Positions 61,553-64,000 of a stretch of DNA of 64,000 nt are shown here, piece by piece; the stretch's first letter is position 1; each line of letters starts with the position of its first letter. The translations under genes were made by a program, and so were the position numbers. Origin of the DNA: Fibrobacter sp. UBA4297 (lineage in GTDB: Bacteria > Fibrobacterota > Fibrobacteria > Fibrobacterales > Fibrobacteraceae). The notes beneath the pieces were generated by a model. The model worked only from the letters and a program-made list of their open reading frames with translations, did not search any database and was not told where the DNA came from. The stretch spans positions 76,829-140,828 of the forward strand of contig NZ_DGUZ01000006.1 in assembly GCF_002394865.1 (NCBI RefSeq), written 5' to 3'.

Positions 61553-61975
61553 TCATCTAATTTTTGATTTCAGCTCAGATGTAGAAACGCCTTTCGTATA
61601 CGGCAAATATTCTATAGAAACGCCCAATGGTTTAAACTGCTCTTCTGTTCTCAAATAGCGTTCTGACCCTTTCCAATCATCCCCCGAGAACAAAACATCA
61701 AACTTGAACTTTTCATATGCCAGCATTTTGTCATCTGTAATTTTAAAGTCCACAATTACAGCATCATCAACACATTTCAATGCCTTTATAATTCGGCACC
61801 GGTCAGTTTCTGATATGATAGGCTCCTTATGTTTTATATTACGAACATAATTATCATCACATACGCCAACAATAAGAACATCACACATAGCCTTGCAACG
61901 TTCTAGCAAATTCAAATGACCAACATGAAATAAATCAAAAACTCCAGCAGTATAACCGACTTTATATTTCTTCAT
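61553..61975 (-). CDS. Glycerol-3-phosphate cytidylyltransferase (TagD-like)
   Basis: 140 residues, the size of TagD/GCT. The nucleotidyltransferase motifs are GVFDLFHVGHLNLL (HVGH at 17-20), DDNYVRNIKHKEPIISETDR and the C-terminal YTKGVSTSELKSKI in the place of the RTxGISTT motif. It makes CDP-glycerol from glycerol-3-phosphate and CTP. Its position just before the transferase gene supports this. A related ethanolamine or sugar-phosphate cytidylyltransferase is the main alternative. Confidence 0.9.
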   Translation of the reverse strand: MKKYKVGYTAGVFDLFHVGHLNLLERCKAMCDVLIVGVCDDNYVRNIKHKEPIISETDRCRIIKALKCVDDAVIVDFKITDDKMLAYEKFKFDVLFSGDDWKGSERYLRTEEQFKPLGVSIEYLPYTKGVSTSELKSKIR

Positions 61976-62026
61976 AAATTACCTTTTTGGCGTCACTTTT
62001 CAAACATACAACAATATACATATTAT

Positions 62027-63151
62027 TTACAGAGACTCAAATAACAAATTCCACTTTCGATATACAACTTCAGGACTAAGTTCCCTTTTTATAATTTCCT
62101 TGTGGTTCACACATTCCGCTCGGTAATCCGGATGTTCAATCATAAAAACAATGGATTCACTCAATTTTTCCACATTCTTTTTAAACCCTGCAGAATTAGC
62201 AACTTTGCAGTTACGGTCAAAAGGAACCAATAGGCCGCCACCTTTTTCAAGCAATTGAGACGGCCCTTCAGGGCAATCAAAAGCAACACATGGCATTCCC
62301 AAACCAAGAGCTTCAACAAGAACTAAAGGAAAGCCTTCATAACGAGATGACAAAACAAAAAAAGAGCTTTTTTCAAATTCTTGAGTAATGTTCTTGCTAT
62401 ACCCCTTTAAAAAAACATTTGACTGTAGCTGGCAATCCGCAATTTGATTTTGCAAACAAGATTCATCCTCACCCTCCCCAAAAATTTCAAGCGTCCAGTT
62501 TGGATATTTGGCAATGACTTTCTGCATCGCCGCAATAAGCATATCAAAACCTTTCTGAGGAGCCAACCGACCAACTGCAATTATTTTCGTACTACGGGGA
62601 TCCAACGTAATGTCAGTATTCGTAGTAACCATATTGGGTATTGAGCAGACCTTGGTTTCATCCAAATGTTTTTTTAATCTATTTGCATCTTTATCCGTCA
62701 ATGCGACAATATATCTAAACTTCTTGTAAATAAGGTTTCTGACGAAACGGACAGGTGCAGGATATACATCGTATTTAAAATGCTCACAACCAATAGCTCT
62801 TGATGCAGCACCGGAAAGCCAAATCAACGCATTCGAAAAAAAGTTCTGCGATATAATGACGTTATTTTCGTCCTTGCATTGTTCCTTTACAAATTTTCTA
62901 ACGGACGTCAACGCACTAAAGAATCGTTTTAGACGTGCAAATGGATGTCCAGAATCATAGCAACCAGCTTCATCCAAGAATTTAACCTTCACATTTTCAG
63001 TCGGGCGATAGGTCAATTGCTCTTTTCCATGGTAATAAGAAACAATCGTCACCTCATGACCTTTAGACGCGAACAAAGACGCAAGATTTACGGTAACTCG
63101 CTCGGTTCCACCAGTCAACGAAACATCTTTAATAAAAAAGAAAAACTTCAT
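62027..63151 (-). CDS. Glycosyltransferase family 4 protein
   Basis: 374 residues, GT-B fold. The glycine loop SLTGGTERVTVNLASLF is at about 11-27, the donor domain starts at IIAVGRLAPQKGFDMLIAAM, and the EX7E region is SSRYEGFPLVLVEALGLGMP (Glu near 265 and 273). The family adds hexoses or N-acetylgalactosamine in capsule assembly. It is 30 bases downstream of another GT4 gene and 51 bases upstream of the cytidylyltransferase gene, one likely minus-strand operon. Confidence 0.9.
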   Translation of the reverse strand: MKFFFFIKDVSLTGGTERVTVNLASLFASKGHEVTIVSYYHGKEQLTYRPTENVKVKFLDEAGCYDSGHPFARLKRFFSALTSVRKFVKEQCKDENNVIISQNFFSNALIWLSGAASRAIGCEHFKYDVYPAPVRFVRNLIYKKFRYIVALTDKDANRLKKHLDETKVCSIPNMVTTNTDITLDPRSTKIIAVGRLAPQKGFDMLIAAMQKVIAKYPNWTLEIFGEGEDESCLQNQIADCQLQSNVFLKGYSKNITQEFEKSSFFVLSSRYEGFPLVLVEALGLGMPCVAFDCPEGPSQLLEKGGGLLVPFDRNCKVANSAGFKKNVEKLSESIVFMIEHPDYRAECVNHKEIIKRELSPEVVYRKWNLLFESL

Positions 63152-63181
63152 ACATTCACAGCCTTCAGATACAACTTGTTT

Positions 63182-64000
63182 TTATTCAGCGAATACCTTT
63201 TTAAATTCTTCAATGGATGCTCCAGAATAATTGGAAGAAACGCGCCCAAGCAAAAGCGCCTTATCCATCGCCTCCGCAAGAGAATCAACATCCTCGGGCA
63301 ACGCAACAAACCCATTTACCCCATGTTCAACAATCCGTTCCACAATAGGAACACACTTAAATGCGGCTACAGGAGTCCCTAAATGCAACGATTCAATAAG
63401 GACGTTCGGCAAACCTTCCCAACGGCTAGAGAGCGCAAAACAATCAGCATACTTTATATAGGGATAAGGATTTGACTTGTACCCCAAGCAATGGACATCA
63501 TCTATCACACCACAATCAGACGCGATTTGCATGACTCGGTCAAATTCGTCTTTATACTCCCCATCGTTTGCTCCGAGAATATAAAGGTCTATATCGTCTC
63601 TCTTTTTCTTCAACAACGAAAAAGATTGGATCAAGAAATCAAAGCCTTTCTGGAAACAAAAACGGCCCGACGCCACAATATGCTTTTTCGAAGATGAATA
63701 CGGATTGGAAACATTCTGAATTTTTTCGGCAATCAAATTCTTATCTATCGGATTTTCAAGAACGACAACTTTACTTTGAGGAATCTTAGACTCGTTTACA
63801 AGCTCGTCCTTCATTTCCCGTGTCTGCGTAATAATCTTATTAGCAAGACGGTACAACAAGAATACCTCTAGTTTTTGAATCCTAGAATAAGTATACAGGT
63901 AATTTTCACACCGGATAATAAACTTCGTTTTAGGGAACAGCATGCGATAAGGCAATATTTTATTGCTCAGCTGTAAAACCGAAGAAAAAACAATATCAGG
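63182..64000 (-). CDS. Glycosyltransferase family 4 protein (partial)
   Basis: 273 codons are visible and the frame stays open through the right edge; the N-terminus lies outside. The visible part begins PDIVFSSVLQLSNKILPYRM, a typical GT4 acceptor-half segment, then IVASGRFCFQKGFDFLIQSF opens the donor half and LSSRWEGLPNVLIESLHLGT carries the two Glu of the EX7E motif. It is first in this window of the minus-strand glycosylation operon. Confidence 0.9.
   Translation of the reverse strand, partial: PDIVFSSVLQLSNKILPYRMLFPKTKFIIRCENYLYTYSRIQKLEVFLLYRLANKIITQTREMKDELVNESKIPQSKVVVLENPIDKNLIAEKIQNVSNPYSSSKKHIVASGRFCFQKGFDFLIQSFSLLKKKRDDIDLYILGANDGEYKDEFDRVMQIASDCGVIDDVHCLGYKSNPYPYIKYADCFALSSRWEGLPNVLIESLHLGTPVAAFKCVPIVERIVEHGVNGFVALPEDVDSLAEAMDKALLLGRVSSNYSGASIEEFKKVFAE

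Overview
The window looks like a chromosome segment of a Fibrobacter species (fibre-degrading, Gram-negative, Fibrobacterota). The pointers are a tandem pair of secreted GH9 cellulases with a Ser-rich linker and a C-terminal FDLKG module like those of type IX-secreted proteins, lipoproteins with classical lipoboxes, a T-rich -10 motif (TATATT) upstream of several genes, and many intergenic repeats that decode as HPER / TLEPKAI peptides. No rRNA is present; one tRNA, Arg(CCG), is seen. The organism call is inference from gene content.

Layout. 1-9642 is housekeeping: a membrane SpoIIE-type phosphatase cut by the left edge, a SPOR lipoprotein, a duplicated-domain lipoprotein, rimO, tRNA-Arg, an outer-membrane-type protein, a DUF3108 protein, and purD-purE. 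9837-29214 is a defence island, all on the minus strand until its right edge: a YhcG/DUF1016 nuclease, an unknown helical protein coupled to a frameshifted AlbA_2 regulator, a superfamily I helicase fused to a DUF2726 nuclease, a small chimeric wHTH protein, a 1183-residue SIR2 effector directly behind an HNH nuclease, a Septu-like ATPase/HNH pair, the decayed tail of one methyltransferase, an intact Eco57I-type type IIG restriction-modification enzyme, and a truncated ORF6N gene. 13785-24681 is strikingly AT-rich by eye. 29211-33715 is mixed housekeeping (DUF1349, two redox or metal-binding small proteins, a cupin, the RseP protease, two small secreted proteins). 33777-39278 is a plant cell-wall degradation block: two GH9 cellulases and a secreted esterase.

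39467-64000 is mainly a surface polysaccharide region: UDP-glucose dehydrogenase and a UDP-sugar epimerase, then an AT-rich operon of glycosyltransferases, pyruvyltransferase, Wzy-type polymerase, Wzx-type flippase and acyltransferase. A housekeeping insert follows (flavodoxin-like protein, rpsI-rplM, CNNM/CBS protein, an SppA protease with an unusual N-terminal barrel-like domain). Then come Wzc, an acetyltransferase, a secreted GH43 enzyme, and a minus-strand group with CDP-glycerol synthesis and transfer genes and two GT4 enzymes, the last cut by the right edge.

How it fits together. The island between purD and the DUF1349 gene shows repeated module exchange: orphan gene tails, a truncated methylase, an ORF6N stump, a deletion in the AlbA_2 gene, and dispersed repeats inserted in frame inside nuclease and methylase genes. 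The most interesting unit is the HNH + SIR2 pair followed at short spacing by the wHTH and helicase-nuclease genes, a combination I do not recognise as a named defence system.
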